64,000 bases of DNA, from NCBI GenBank assembly GCA_030847615.1, contig JAUMIR010000005.1, positions 173,938,596-174,002,595 of the forward strand, written 5' to 3'. The notes beneath the pieces were generated by a model that worked only from the letters and a program-made list of their open reading frames with translations, made no database searches and had not been told where the DNA came from. The translations under genes and the position numbers were made by a program. This stretch comes from Gambelia wislizenii. Its lineage: Eukaryota > Chordata > Lepidosauria > Squamata > Crotaphytidae. Positions 11,590-22,862 of this stretch are shown piece after piece (position 1 is the first letter of the stretch; every line of letters starts with the position of its first letter).

Positions 11590-12165
11590 ACTTGGTGTCA
11601 TCTGCAAACTTGATAAGAATGTCCTCTATTCCCTCATCCAAGTCATTGATAAAAAATGTTGAATAGCACCTGGCCCAGGACAGAACCCTGTGGAGCCCCA
11701 CTGGTCACTTCTCTCCAGGATGAAGAGGAGCCATTGGTGACTACCCTTTGGGTTTGGTCAGTCAACCAATTACAAATCCACCTAATAGTCACATTGTCTA
11801 GGCCACAGGTTACTAACTTGTTTGCAAAAATATCATGGGGGACCTTGTCAAAGGTCTTACTGAAATCAAGATACACTGCATCCACAGTATTCCCTTCATC
11901 CACCAAATTTGTAATTCTATCAAAAAAAGAGATAAGATTAGTCTGGCATGACTTGGTTTTGAGAAACCCATCTTGACTTTTATTGATCCCAGCATTCCGT
12001 TCTAAGTGCTTGTAGATTGTCAGTTTAAGGATCTGCTCTAGAATCTTTCTTGGTATTGATATCAGGCTGACTGGGCAATAAATATTTGGGTCTTCTTTTT
12101 TTTCCTTTTATGAAGATAGGGACAACATTAGCCCTCCTGCAGTCTGCTGGGACTTACCAGGCAGC
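11590..12165 (-). pseudogene. CR1 LINE, reverse transcriptase fragment
   Basis: The minus strand encodes the CR1 palm region: [67 protein letters not shown] (motif A), [20 protein letters not shown] and [18 protein letters not shown] (motif B). It stops in the FADD region at 11590. Frameshifts are present near 11640 and 11905. About 170 bp (11590-11760) repeat what is also present at about 10875-11050, so this is a separate copy or a duplication, not a simple continuation of 10113-11050. Confidence 0.92.
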
Positions 12166-14763
12166 AGCCACTCTGATTGACAGAAGTCTGTTCTCCAGTT
12201 GATTGGGATGTAACAGACTGATGTTTCCACCCCCTACATGTGATCCCTGATGCAACAGTCAGAAACAGGATCCCTGTCACAATTGCTCCTTCCACAGGAG
12301 ATTGCTGGCAGAAGAGGGGGTAGAAAAGTCAGGAGAACAGAACCCCATAACTCACAGCAGCTGCTGTCCAGTATATCAGGATTAGGAGATTTTTATAATC
12401 TGTACATATTCCTTACACTATTGGATACATAGGGATCATGAATACAAACTAGTTGCGGATGTGTAACTTTGAGTTACACATTCATAACAGTGATCATGAA
12501 TTCCAGAAATATTTTCCTTGGGGGATGGCAAAGTTTAAGAATATTGCTCAGCAATATGTTAATAAAATATTATTTTTATTAGCCTGATTGGTGGCGGGGG
12601 AAGTGAAGTTCTATTACATGTGCTACAGCAGCCTGTACTAAAGAGTTGCCATTTGATGGAGTGGGAGAATGCACCTCTCCTTGTGTGTCCATCCACTGAT
12701 GCTGATGTACCCTCTGAGTTCATTGTGGTTCAGTCAAAGTGCAATAGTATGCTGACACAGAAGAAGAATGGCCTTGGTCAAGCTGCTTCATAGTTCTTCA
12801 ATTCAGTTTGCTTCCTTTGTGTGTCTTGCATCTTGAGACAGGCATAATGTTAATGCCAGTTTCAGCTGGCACCCACATAAAGGGACAACCAGGTTTTCAT
12901 CTTGCTGTAGAAGGAGTGAAATGCTTCACACTAATTCTGACCCCATTGGGTTCTGAATTTTGTGAATGAATGAGAAGAAACATGTTTGACTCCACTGCAC
13001 AAAGGAAGGCTTGTTTTAGGGCCTCTCCTATTGCCTTCAAAAGCAAATCAGGCCTCTGTTTGATGGGACCATTTTGTACTTAGCTAAGACAGCACTGCTG
13101 TGGCTTTCCTTCTTGATGTGTGTGTCTCTCACAGTGACTTTCTTTGATACATTTAAAGCTTGTGGAGTACAAAGTATCAGGACAGAAGGCTTGCCTTATG
13201 ATGTTTGTTTTGTGTACCAAGTTGTCAAACTGCTTTCAGTTTTGTATCTGCCTGATTTTCTTCTGTTATGTAATTGCCTTTTGAACTTCTTGCTTTTGTT
13301 CATTTATTTGCCGATGTAACTACAGTTGTTTGTTCAGTGGGGACAGGGAGCTTTCCCACACCACCAGAATAGTTTTGCTCAAGGGAGTGCTTTTATCCAG
13401 CAGAATGTAGGCCATTCATTGTGGCCTTGACTTGAGTCAAAGAATCTGTACTTTTAAGGGGTCTTAAAGTTTGTGCATACATGTTGCATTTCCTTTGTTG
13501 GTGGTTGCCCTGAGAGCTTAAGTGTTCATGCTAAAATATTAGATAGTTTTTCCGCTCCCCTCAAATACATTTCCACTCCCCTCAAATACATCTATATTGT
13601 GGTGTGTACCTCATACTTTTACTTTAAGAAGGTTTTAGTTAGAGGGTAACAGGCCTGTAAGTAACATACCAGTGCAACATAAAACAAACAGTGATTAGAA
13701 TATGACAATGCTGCAGCACCTCCAGAAGAACATTGCTAAACCCTGGCACCTGAAGCAAGTAGAGAAAGTGCCCTTGACAACTCAGAAAACTGATTCCTCA
13801 GGAATCCATTTTGTTAAAATCAATACATAGCAAACTGAAATCCTGTCAACAGCTACACTTGGCCTATAAGGTGGATCCAAGATGATTTTATAACTGTCTG
13901 TCTAACATATGAGGGGGTAATTTTGGTAGCTCCCACAGGCAGTTCTTCCCTGGAATCAGCTTCACTACACCTCACTTCTATGCATTACCAAAGCTCAGCA
14001 GCAGAAGCATGGAAAGCTACACTTCCATTTTTTATATATAATATGCTTTTTTATATACCTATTGGAAGTATGTGTCTTGTTCTAAAGGAGAATAGTGTTT
14101 CTAGGACTGTGTCTCCTTCTTTTATTGAAAAAATGCAGCATTTAAAAACACACACAACAACAACAACAGTAGGCCCACAAAAGTGTGAAGGTGGGACAGA
14201 CCAGAAGTTGGAAAGCTAACAGATGTGCTAAGTGTGCACGGGATGTGCAGTGCCTGAAAAAAAAGTATCCCTCAGCACTAAGCAGTGAAAAAGGGCATTA
14301 TATCCCATGTTGTTGTTTTATAGTGACAAAGGCTTACACAACTCAGCAAAGAGAATATAAAAGATAGCAGCAAAGTCAAGCTAAAATATCATTCTAAAAA
14401 GAAGAATGGTGATATATCTACCAGCCACAAGGCCTATGGAACTTGTATCTGAAAGGGTGAGCTTGTAGCCTCCTTTTTCCTTGCTTCACCCCAGATTCTG
14501 AAGAAAAAGCAATAGGGCTAAACCACAACAGGGATAATCTAAAAAGTGATTTGTTTAGGCAGTCCTCCCCTGTCCTGAAATCTGTCTCCCCATTGCCAGT
14601 GCTTTCCCTCCTGAGCTAAGTACTTTTTCAGAAGCAGGAAATCAGGAGAAAAGTGTTTGGACATAAGGGTCCCAAAAGGTAAGCAGTAGGTACAGCAATA
14701 TAAATTTTATATTGCATGCTCATTGTTATATTCATATTAGTATATCTAAAAGCTTTCACAGTA
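12166..14763. other. No gene; small hairpin and duplications
   Basis: A perfect 9-bp-arm hairpin, ATGTGTAAC-TTTGA-GTTACACAT, lies at 12459-12481, flanked by copies of GATCATGAAT. A 21-bp block containing CCCCTCAAATACAT is duplicated at about 13555-13592. An (ACA)n tract lies at 14155-14168. No recognisable coding sequence. Confidence 0.5.
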
Positions 14764-15001
14764 CAGTCAGACCCCTGTATCCATGGGGGGTTGGTTTCTG
14801 GACTTACCGTGGATACTGGAAACCACAGATAACAGCAAACTCTATTAACATAAAGGACTTCATGTAAAAGCACACCATCGAGTTACATTGGAGGACCTAG
14901 AAGATTTTCCAGTGCAAATCTATGGTATGTGTCCCCTATTTGGTATTGCACCAATAACTAAAACTGTGGATATTGGTTCTATGGATGCAGAGGTCCAACC
15001 A
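14764..15001. mobile_element. Tigger-like MITE
   Basis: Starts CAGTCAGACCCCTGTATCC and ends with the near-complement GGATGCAGAGGTCCAACCA. TA flanks at 14762-14763 and 15002-15003. Internal GTGGATACTGGAAACCAC and AAACTGTGGATATTGG mark the sub-terminal inverted repeats. Non-autonomous, 238 bp, same group as 36495-36716. Confidence 0.75.
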
Positions 15002-15154
15002 TATTATAAAACAGAGGGCTGAACATGAATTATTTTGAAAGACCTTGTGACCAGAAAAGGTCCCCACCTGTTGCCATAAAGAGATGCTGCTACAAAACAA
15101 TCTGGGTAGGCTGTTCCTTAAGCTGCCTTTACACCAATAATTCTCAAACATAGT

Positions 15155-15785
15155 ATAGAATCATAGAATTGCAGAGTTGGAAGAGACCACGAGGGCCATC
15201 CAGTCCAACCCCCTGCCATGCAGGAAATCACGATCAAAGCATCCCCGACAGATGGCCATCCAGCCTCTGTTTAAAGACCTCCAAGGAAGGAGACCCCACC
15301 ACGCTCCGAGGGAGCGTGTTCCACTGCCAAACAGCTCTTACTGTCAAAAAGTTCCTCCTCATGTTGAGGTGGAATCTCTGTTCCTAGAGCTTGCATCCAT
15401 TGCTCCGTGTTCCAATCTCTGGAGCAGCAGAAAACAAGCTTGCTCCATCCTCAACGTGACACCCCTTCAAATACTTAAACAGGGCTATCATATCACCTCT
15501 TAACCGTCTTTTTTCCAGGCTAAACATACCCACCTCCCTAAATCTCTCCTCATAAGTCATGGTTTCCAGCCATTTCACCATTTTCATCGCCCTCCTCTGG
15601 ACACGCACCAATTTGTCAATATCCTTTTTAAATTGGGGTGCCCAGAACTGGACACAGTATTCTAGGTGAGGTCTGACCAAGGCAGAATAGAGCGGCACTA
15701 TGACTTCCCTTGATCTGGACACTATACTGCTATTGATGCAGCCCAAAATCGCATTGGCCTTTTTAGCTTCTCCCTGATATCTAGT
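15155..15785 (-). pseudogene. CR1 LINE, ORF2 C-terminal end
   Basis: Minus strand encodes [76 protein letters not shown] and, after a frameshift near 15385, the C-terminal NMRRNFLTVKAV-type end. It finishes in the tail TTCTATGATTCTATA at 15155-15168. 5' truncated; same family as the pieces at 8058, 10113 and 34018. Confidence 0.93.
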
Positions 15786-16800
15786 TTTCTATCTATAGTG
15801 TGGTGAAGCATATGTGTCTCCGTCTGGAATCTGAAGTGGAAGAGTACAGAACCCCAGATTTGTTGCTTCAGTGAGGGCTAGGTATCTATCAGGCTGAAAG
15901 ACTGCAGGGTTTTTGTGAAGTTTGAAAGGATTTAACAATGTAATCTGCTTGTTGAGAGAAATGAAAAGAATCCAAGGAGAACAAATTCTTTTCCATATCC
16001 TTTGGAAGAGCAGTCTGAGAAACAGGCACATATACAGAGACTTTATACTGAATATATATTTTCCACAGCTTACAGTATGCTTTCATTCCGATTACAAGTC
16101 CTTCTGACATTTAGGCGGACAAGTTTCCAAAATAACTTCTTCAATGTCAATTGCCCTCTTTGGCTGTTCATTATTTCTCCCCAAATGTAAGTGGTGCTTG
16201 CCTCATTATGCGAATGAAGGCTCTGCATGTCAAAATTGGAGAGGAATCAGCATAAATACATTCTCTTTGCTCAATTCATTATGTTGATGGTTAGTTCTTA
16301 AACCAGAAAGTGAGCATCTAGGATTTAAGGAAGCATGCTGCATAAATTAATCCATCTGTTGGAGAAACAATACTCATTAAAGTGTTGTCATTGATTGTCA
16401 GCAATAGTGGCTAAACAAATCACTTCTTTTTAAAAGGCTAACTAACATTAAAACAAATGCACACTTTCCCTAAAATAGACAGTTTGTATTTTCGTAGCTA
16501 CAGTATATGCAGCACTGTGAGCACTAGTGTCAAGGACATATCACTAGATTTCATTCAAGGAGCAGATAAAGAGAGCAAAATGGTCAAAGGAAGGAAGGTA
16601 GGGCCATGCAAGTCCATTCAAATAAATAAGGATAGGCCTATATCATTTTTTCCCCAACCAAGTATTTTACTCACAGCTACAATGCAGCATAGGCTTTGTA
16701 TACTTAAGGGCACTACTTAGTAACCTGGTATTATATGGCAGTGGTGCAAATTGATGAGTCTCAAAATTGCACATGCATGTGTACAGTACATGCAACCACT
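15786..16800. other. No recognisable feature
   Basis: AT-rich unique-looking sequence without an identifiable gene or repeat. Confidence 0.5.
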
Positions 16801-17060
16801 GTGTTGTTGTTATGTGCCTTCAAGTCATTTCTGACTTATGGTGACTCTAAGGTGAACCTATCACAGGGTTTTTGTGGCAAGATTTGTTCACTGGGGATGG
16901 AGGGGGGTGCCTTTGCCTTCCTCTGAGGCTGAGGGAGTGTGACTTGTCTAAGATCACCCAGTGGGTTTCCATGGCTGAGCAGGGATTCAAACCCTTTACT
17001 CCCAGTGTCCCAGCCCATCAGTCAAACAACTATACCATCCTGGCTCTCTTTGTGGTGTTA
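16801..17060 (-). mobile_element. Sauria-type tRNA-derived SINE
   Basis: On the minus strand: tRNA-like head near 17000-17060 with a B-box-like GGGTTTGAATCCC at 16984-16996, core AAACCCACTGGGTGATC and AAGTCACACTCCCTCAGCC, and a Bov-B-like tail ACCATAAGTCAGAAATGAC ending at AACAACA near 16802. Nearly full length. Confidence 0.88.
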
Positions 17061-18059
17061 GTGGTGTACATTTCTTTATGATTTAGACGCACCCATCTGC
17101 CGCAAAAAGAATTTGACAAACTGCATAGACTGGGTAAAAGGATAGACCATGAACTGAGCAGTAAGGGCAACTCATCACCAAAATGACAGTGAAGCTAATT
17201 TTGAAATCATTAGTATTAAATTGTCATTCCCAAAACAGAAACAGACCAAAGGTGATGCATCTCTACAGGGTACCCCTATAAAGTGGCTCTCTTGACAACT
17301 GCGTTCACATAGATCAAGATTTTTCTCCTCACATCTTTGAAATCTTGGGTAAGGGGCTATCTTGAGAAAGTGACATTAAAGGTTTTCACTTCATTACTTC
17401 ATTTGTCCTCCCAGCCACAAAAGAAAGATAGGGTAATGATTCTATAAAATTGCTAATATCCTAAGTGCATAGCCAACAAGTTAATGTGGGTCATGCTTTA
17501 TAAATTCATCAGGCTACAATCCCAAAGAAAGTTGACTTTCCTCTGTCTTCTGTCCAGTTTGCCTAATAACAGTGATAAATGGAACTTTAGAATTAAATTC
17601 CAACATCCCAAGTGCATGATTAAATGCTCAGTTTCAGTTATTAGTACATGTATACGTAATCCATCACATGAGACACTGAAAACATTACATGTAAGTGTCC
17701 TTCCTCAGCTCTCAGCTCTAAAATAGATTTGTACTATCTTAGACCTTAAAACAAGCAAAATATTTGTCTGTAGCAACGTATTCTAAACTTCAGTTCCCCT
17801 CTTCCAGTGTTCAACACTAACAGCCTATAACAGTTCTGAGCCTTCCAGACCAGATTGCCAGTGGTCTTGGCAGAGCAAGAGTTTGAGGGACAGATAAACA
17901 GAGTCCCAAAATGACCAAAAGGCAGCAGAACTAGATTGCTATGTACTAATAATGCACGTTACTATATAAAGGCATGGAGTGCATGGCATCAAACCAATAT
18001 ATGCAAGGCCTAAATTGCCTGATTGCCCTGTACTAAAATGGCTAACAAACCTGTCTCAT
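17061..18059. other. No recognisable feature
   Basis: AT-rich sequence, no gene or repeat recognised. Confidence 0.5.
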
Positions 18060-18610
18060 AGATTGACTCTGGCAACTGACCCTACCACAGCCTTGCGGAC
18101 CCAGACCGTACGTTCCTGATCCCTTCCCTTTAATAGAAACACATACAGCGATAAGCTGTCTTAACCAATTGTATTGATTACAAGATAAACATAAAAGTTA
18201 TAAATTAGTATGAAGAATATTGACAATAAAAGGCCACAACTTGCTAATGGCTGCAAATGGTTGGCATTATCGCATGGGTCCGGATCCCTTCATTGCCCAG
18301 CCACTTGTTGGCCAATGGTCCCTGTCAGTTGCTACTGACCTGGAGGAGAGAACCTTGTCCGAGCCTCCCTGCTTGACACTCCCTCCTCCCCTGCAAACAA
18401 GTTGTTAATCTTAAAGGGGAGGGGGGTCTCCTTGAACTTGAACTTGATGGAGACTCCCCAATTCTCCACTTACCCAAATCAGGATCCATGCCATCCGCCT
18501 AGCAAATTATGACAAATGATATGCAAAATACACAACAGACATACATACTGGGAGTGTGGGAGGGTATTCGGCTCCTTAGAGTCTGACTGCAGAGTCTGTG
18601 CCACAGCCGG
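18060..18610 (-). other. Candidate transcribed leader downstream of the 18.6-kb promoter
   Basis: On the minus strand this follows the promoter-like block at 18611-18705. A Kozak-like GGCATGG ATG (near 18490) is followed by codons M-D-P-D-L and a strong splice-donor match GG|GTAAGTGG at 18466-18475. Farther on is a small fold (AGTCTCC ... GGAGAC) at about 18425-18457, then AAGTTGTGGCCTTTTATTG and an A/T-rich end. Such an arrangement fits the terminal region of an LTR or DIRS/Ngaro-type retrotransposon, or the first exon of a host gene. I cannot distinguish these, and no protein family is recognisable. Confidence 0.35.
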
Positions 18611-18705
18611 CTTATATACCAGCCGCGGTGCAGAGTCCACGTCACCTGGCCCATGCCGGAAGTGTGGCCGGAAGTTCCTCTCCCACCTCATTCTGGACCA
18701 ATCAG
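18611..18705 (-). promoter_or_regulatory. Candidate RNA polymerase II promoter, minus strand
   Basis: Read 5' to 3' on the minus strand the block contains an inverted CCAAT box (ATTGG, 18698-18702) and two adjacent ETS-type sites ACTTCCGG (18668-18675 and 18656-18663). A CRE/E-box-like GGTGACGTGG (18637-18646) and a TATA box GGTATATAAG (18611-18620) follow. Spacing and order are those of a real core promoter. The surrounding 18.5-18.9 kb is richer in CpG than its neighbours. It may belong to a retroelement terminal repeat. Confidence 0.5.
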
Positions 18706-18967
18706 GGTGATGGTAGCTTGCCCTGATCGGACGGAGTTTTCACACTCACCTTCCCAGCCGCTGAGCATGCTGGGAAGGAGAAGCAGCAATAGCGGCCCTC
18801 ATGGCAGGCCATGTGGCCATGGGGGCCACCCCCATGGAGGGAATCAGGGGGGAATCACAAATGGCCCACCAGCAAGGGCCAGTAAGCCCCCTTGTGTTAA
18901 TTTTTTAATGATTGTCTGTTGTTACCATGCACAGCCTGGACCACATGAAGAACTCTAGAGATTTCAG

Positions 18968-19534
18968 AGATTATCAGACGGGGACAAAAAATAGCATCCT
19001 GGTATCGCTATCTCCTCTCCCAACCCCCTCCCAACCCCATCCCAGCATGAGAATGAAAAGTTTCAGACACCTACCTTTGCTGCATCATTCCCACCCCCGT
19101 CAGCCCAGGAGTGAGTGGAGCTCTCACGAAGCTGCATTCAACTTCCTTGTTGAAATCCTGGGCCGTTCTCTTGAGAGGACGAGCATGTGGGATATTCAAA
19201 AGTAAAATGAAAAATACACTTTAAAAAATAAAACCAAGCACCTAAACATACTTAAAAGTTTACAAGTAACATGGGGAGGGTACAAAAAAGTGTGTCACTT
19301 ACCTGGATTTCCCCATCGCACCCAGAAGTGTTTGGCATGGAACTCCCACTGATGCTGGCATTGCGCCAGCATAACAGGGCAACTTTTCACTCACCCATTG
19401 TTCTGTGACAGAAGTAGAACAGGTGATCTATTTATGGCTTAGCCCATCAATAAAAAGAAACAACGGCGGAACGGGAGCAGCACAGAAGCGATCTCCTGAT
19501 GTCGTCATGCCATATTTAGCACATCTGATAATCT
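18968..19534. mobile_element. TIR element, AGATTATCAGAC family (copy 1)
   Basis: The ends are inverted copies of AGATTATCAGACG (18968-18980) and TCTGATAATCT (19524-19534). A second copy in opposite orientation lies at 58489-59089. Shared internal blocks include CTAAATATGGCAT, TTTTTATTGATGGGCTA, AAGTGACACACTTTTTTGTACC and TTTAGGTGCTTGG. No transposase reading frame: a non-autonomous DNA transposon of unassigned superfamily. Confidence 0.8.
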
Positions 19535-19904
19535 CCTTCTTCCTTGTAAATGGACTCTGACTGTGTGAACTAGTCCATAGAGGAGGACCAAAATGACCAT
19601 GAATACAGGGAGCCTCTCTGTAATCTGTACAGGGAGCCTTCTATAATCTATAGAAGGTATAGGGAACCTCCTGAGATTGGACTCCAATTTCCATTAGTCC
19701 CAGCTGTCCCAGACAACAACATTTGGAGGAGCACAAGTTACCTGCCCCATTTCAAGATATTTCAACTGACTAAACAGCTGCCCATGGGGGGTGTGGATGA
19801 AAACTCAAAATACACATTAATAGAAAATTAGATGCCAGGGAAAGGATTCTAGTCTAGTCTTCTAGCAATCTATCTATAATGCATTTTTCTGCATGAATAC
19901 ATAC
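19535..19904. other. Short hAT-like scraps
   Basis: About 19655-19760 (GACTCCAATTTCCATTAGTCCC, ACAACATTTGGAGGAGCAC) resembles a fragment of another short DNA element common elsewhere in the window (33863-33980). Nothing else recognised. Confidence 0.4.
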
Positions 19905-19988
19905 TTGCAAAGTCTGCAGCTTGCACTAGAGTAGAAGATCAACTGATGTCTAGCTCTTCTACTCTAGTGCAAGCTGCAGACTTTGCAA
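19905..19988. repeat. Perfect 34-bp-arm hairpin
   Basis: The arm at 19905-19938 is the exact reverse complement of 19955-19988, separated by a 16-nt loop (19939-19954). The arm begins TTGCAAAGTCTGC and ends GAGTAGAAGA. Pairing continues outward by 2 more bp after one mismatch. There is no TIR element structure or target duplication. In RNA this would form a pre-miRNA-sized, perfectly paired stem. It may instead be a recent template-switch palindrome. Confidence 0.95.
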
Positions 19989-20205
19989 ATACTTCCCTCT
20001 AGTGTTCATACAGAGCACCTGTCAATAAAGAACTTGTGTTTCTTCATATTCTCCTATGTACATCTGTTTAAGGGTTTGAATTTTTTTAATGTTATAGATA
20101 TGTCCCTGAATATTAATTAATGTTACAAATCACATAGAGAGGGTGGAGAGATAGGGAGAGAGAAATACCAAATCTATTCACCACCTGCCACAGTGATACT
20201 GTCCA

Positions 20206-20437
20206 GTAGCCTAAATACCCTAAATGCACTAATCCTGTCTGATCTTGGGAGTTAAGCAGGGTGAGCCCTGATTAGCACTTGTATGGGAGACCACCAATGA
20301 ATATCAGCTGTTGTAGGCTATATTTCAGAGGAAGGAACTAGCAAAACCACTTGTGAGTACCCCTTGTCAAAGAAAACCCTATAAAATTCATGGGGTCACC
20401 ATAAGTCTTGACTTGAAGGTACATACAAACACAGCAT
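20206..20437 (+). mobile_element. 5S-rRNA-derived SINE with Bov-B-like tail
   Basis: Positions 20206-20320 align with 5S rRNA: TGTCTGATCTTGGGAGTTAAGC, GTGAGCCCTGATTAGCACTTG, TATGGGAGACCACC and GCTGTTGTAGGCT, covering the A-box, IE and C-box of the internal control region. The next about 115 bp are not 5S. They include AAACCCTATAAAATTCATGG, GGTCACCATAAGTCTTGACTTGAAGG and a CAYA-rich end. That is the tail type of Bov-B-mobilised SINEs. It is a SINE, not a 5S gene. A tail-only relative lies at 54690-54862. Confidence 0.85.
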
Positions 20438-22189
20438 GTGTCAGGGGATGATAAGACACTCAATCCCCAGCAGAAGCCAAAAAACTATCTCAGCAGACTT
20501 AGTAACAACCCATTCCCAAGAATACTCACACACAGAGTGTTTGACGTCCAAATAAGCAGGAGGCACTATTATCTTCAAAGTCAAGCAGTTGCAATATGTA
20601 TAAATATTTACAATTGAAGGACAAACTGCTTCACCAGGCATCAGCATTCACAAGAAGAAGAGAAGTGAGCTTTGGACTAGCTCACTTGTATGTATATCTA
20701 CAGGACATTGCCCTCTAGTTGCCTGACTAGGCATGACTTGGTGATTCATGCAGTCAGCCATTATGACTCAGCATGATTCTGCAGTTGTTCAGCCATTTTA
20801 TAATGGAGTTCAATCTCTAATTCCTGACAGTATGCATGTAAGGTAGGATTTATCTGCAATTTCCAGTTAAATGCTGTATGGCATAAATTTACACCATGGA
20901 TCTGCAAACCAGACTTGAGTAGTCCATTTTTGATATCTGAGTAGCTCACTTTTGAATCTGATGGATGAATTTGAGACTATTTTCTACATCTTGAAACCTC
21001 AGCTACAAGATTGCTTCTCACTGACCCAAACTGTCCTTTAATATGTTTCTGTAGCTGCTGTGCTTAGCATTTCTGTATTCTTTATAGTTTGTTGTTCAGC
21101 ATTTTTTAAATGTATATGTATTTTGTGCTTTATGGTATTATATATTCTGTTATATTTATAGTTTTAGTATTAATTTCATTTGGGGTGTGTTTGGTTTCCC
21201 TTTCCTGGTCCCTCTTTTCAGAGTGGTTGGAATCTGACACAGCGTCCTTTCAGTAGCTGCATCAGAGCTTTGAAATGCCAACAAAAGCCAACTAGATTGA
21301 CAGCTGACTCTTACTTTGGTTACTGATGTTGGAGCCTGAAACATCATGTATCATTGTACATGAGAAAGGAAGGGAACTAGCTAAAGAGGAGGATACCTAA
21401 GACAGTACAGCACAAGCCACAGAATACACTCAGCTCTGTCCTCCAATGCTTCTCCACTTCTCTATTCCCCCTTGGCATCTGCCACCAGGGATGGGATGAT
21501 GGTGATCTGGGAATGGAGGAGCTTTCTACTGTTCTGTTGCCATGGACAGATCACTTCTTGGTCAGGTTTAGACTTGCTGGGACTCAGAACCTCTGTGGTG
21601 TGGGGGGATTAAGATGGTTTGCTCCACGAGGCTTATTGATTCAGATGGGTTTCTGATGGCTCTTGAGGAGTCTCCTGTTACCTCTGGTTAACATTTGGAA
21701 AGGGGAAATGACCAGGGCAGTGGACATAATCACTCTGCTTCTTATGGAGTATAGCTAAACTAGCCCCCTAGTTTTCTAAGAAGCTGTCAGCAATTAAACA
21801 AGTGATATGGAGACTACAGCAATACTAGCAGAAAACAGAGTGAGTCCCACTGAAAATGGGCTAAAATATATTTGAAGGTATGGTGTGGCAATAAGGGTAC
21901 GACAAAAGGGTTTTGTTTTATTTTGTTTTGTTTTGCTGCTATCATTGCATAATCATAGAACTGCCCAGTGGAGCTGTTTTGAGAAGTCAGGGGTATGTTA
22001 AACAATCTGGCCCAAAGGAAAATATAAACCACTCAGCAACCTGCTGTGAAGAATTTACTCACCACTTCATAAATCAAATCATTTGGATTCACTTTGACTT
22101 AGATGCTAGAGTTGATACACGTCTGGTGGATGTAACCTTGTCTCCTCCTTGTCCAGTGTTGATGGATATTTAATGGCCCAAAAACCTAT
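20438..22189. other. No recognisable gene
   Basis: Unique-looking sequence. There is a GTTTT-rich run at 21910-21935 and an AT-rich stretch at 21080-21180. No element could be assigned with confidence. Confidence 0.45.
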
Positions 22190-22419
22190 CACCATATTGT
22201 TAAGTGGGGCTGGCTACAGACACCTCTCCTGTTGCAACAGATCCACTAATTGCTGGTCCATTTCCAGGCACAATTCAAAGTGCTGGTGATGACTTATAAA
22301 GCCCTACACAAAGTGGGCCCTGGCTATTTGAAGGACCGTATCCCCCTTTATGATCCCATTAGACCTCTGAGATCTTCTGCAGAGACCCTTTTCTTGGTCC
22401 CAGCACCTTCTCAATTTTA

Positions 22420-22862
22420 TCTATATATATAAAATTCTCTTGAGTATGTTGCCATTTCCAGTGTGCTGATTGGCTGCTTAGGGAGCTGACCAACCAGTCA
22501 CAGGCCTGTTGGGCAGCCAGTCAGCACACTGGGGGTGGGACCATGTACATTCCAAACATGGCCGCTGGAGAGGGAGAGGGAGTATCATGGGGTGGATGTG
22601 GTGTGTGCTGGAGTGCAGGGGCTGGGGGCCAAGAGGCAGAAGGAGTGGAGGGGGCAGAAAGAGTGGAGGGGGTTGGCAGGGGGCAGAACAAGTGGGGGTG
22701 GCCAGGGGGAAGAACAAGCGGAGGGGGTGTCAGGGGGCAGAACAAGCGGAGGGGGGTGGCAGGGGGCAGAACAAGTGGAGGGGGTGGCAGGGGGCAGAAC
22801 AAGTGGAGGGGTGGCAGGGGGCAAAGATTTTTAATGGTGTATGGTACGCCAGGTCCAGCTAG
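22420..22862 (+). mobile_element. Non-autonomous Helitron
   Basis: Begins TCTATATATATAAAATTC after an A (22419) and ends CCAGCTAG before a T (22863). That is the 5'-TC / CTAG-3' and A-T insertion pattern of Helitrons. There are no terminal inverted repeats and no target duplication. A GGTACGCC-containing block near the 3' end could be the usual hairpin region, though I do not see a clean stem. It interrupts the L2 frame exactly between two readable segments. The interior is largely a G-rich minisatellite. Confidence 0.7.
22634..22820. repeat. G-rich minisatellite inside the Helitron
   Basis: About six to seven imperfect units of roughly 27-32 bp built on GGGGGCAGAACAAGYGGAG and GGGGTGGCA. 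Units shorten and vary toward the 3' end. Long reading frames on both strands here are by-products of the repeat. Confidence 0.9.

Noticed and set aside
20206..20320. Functional 5S rRNA gene
   Set aside because: Many substitutions relative to 5S rRNA, and continuous fusion to a SINE tail; no terminator T-run immediately after the 5S end.
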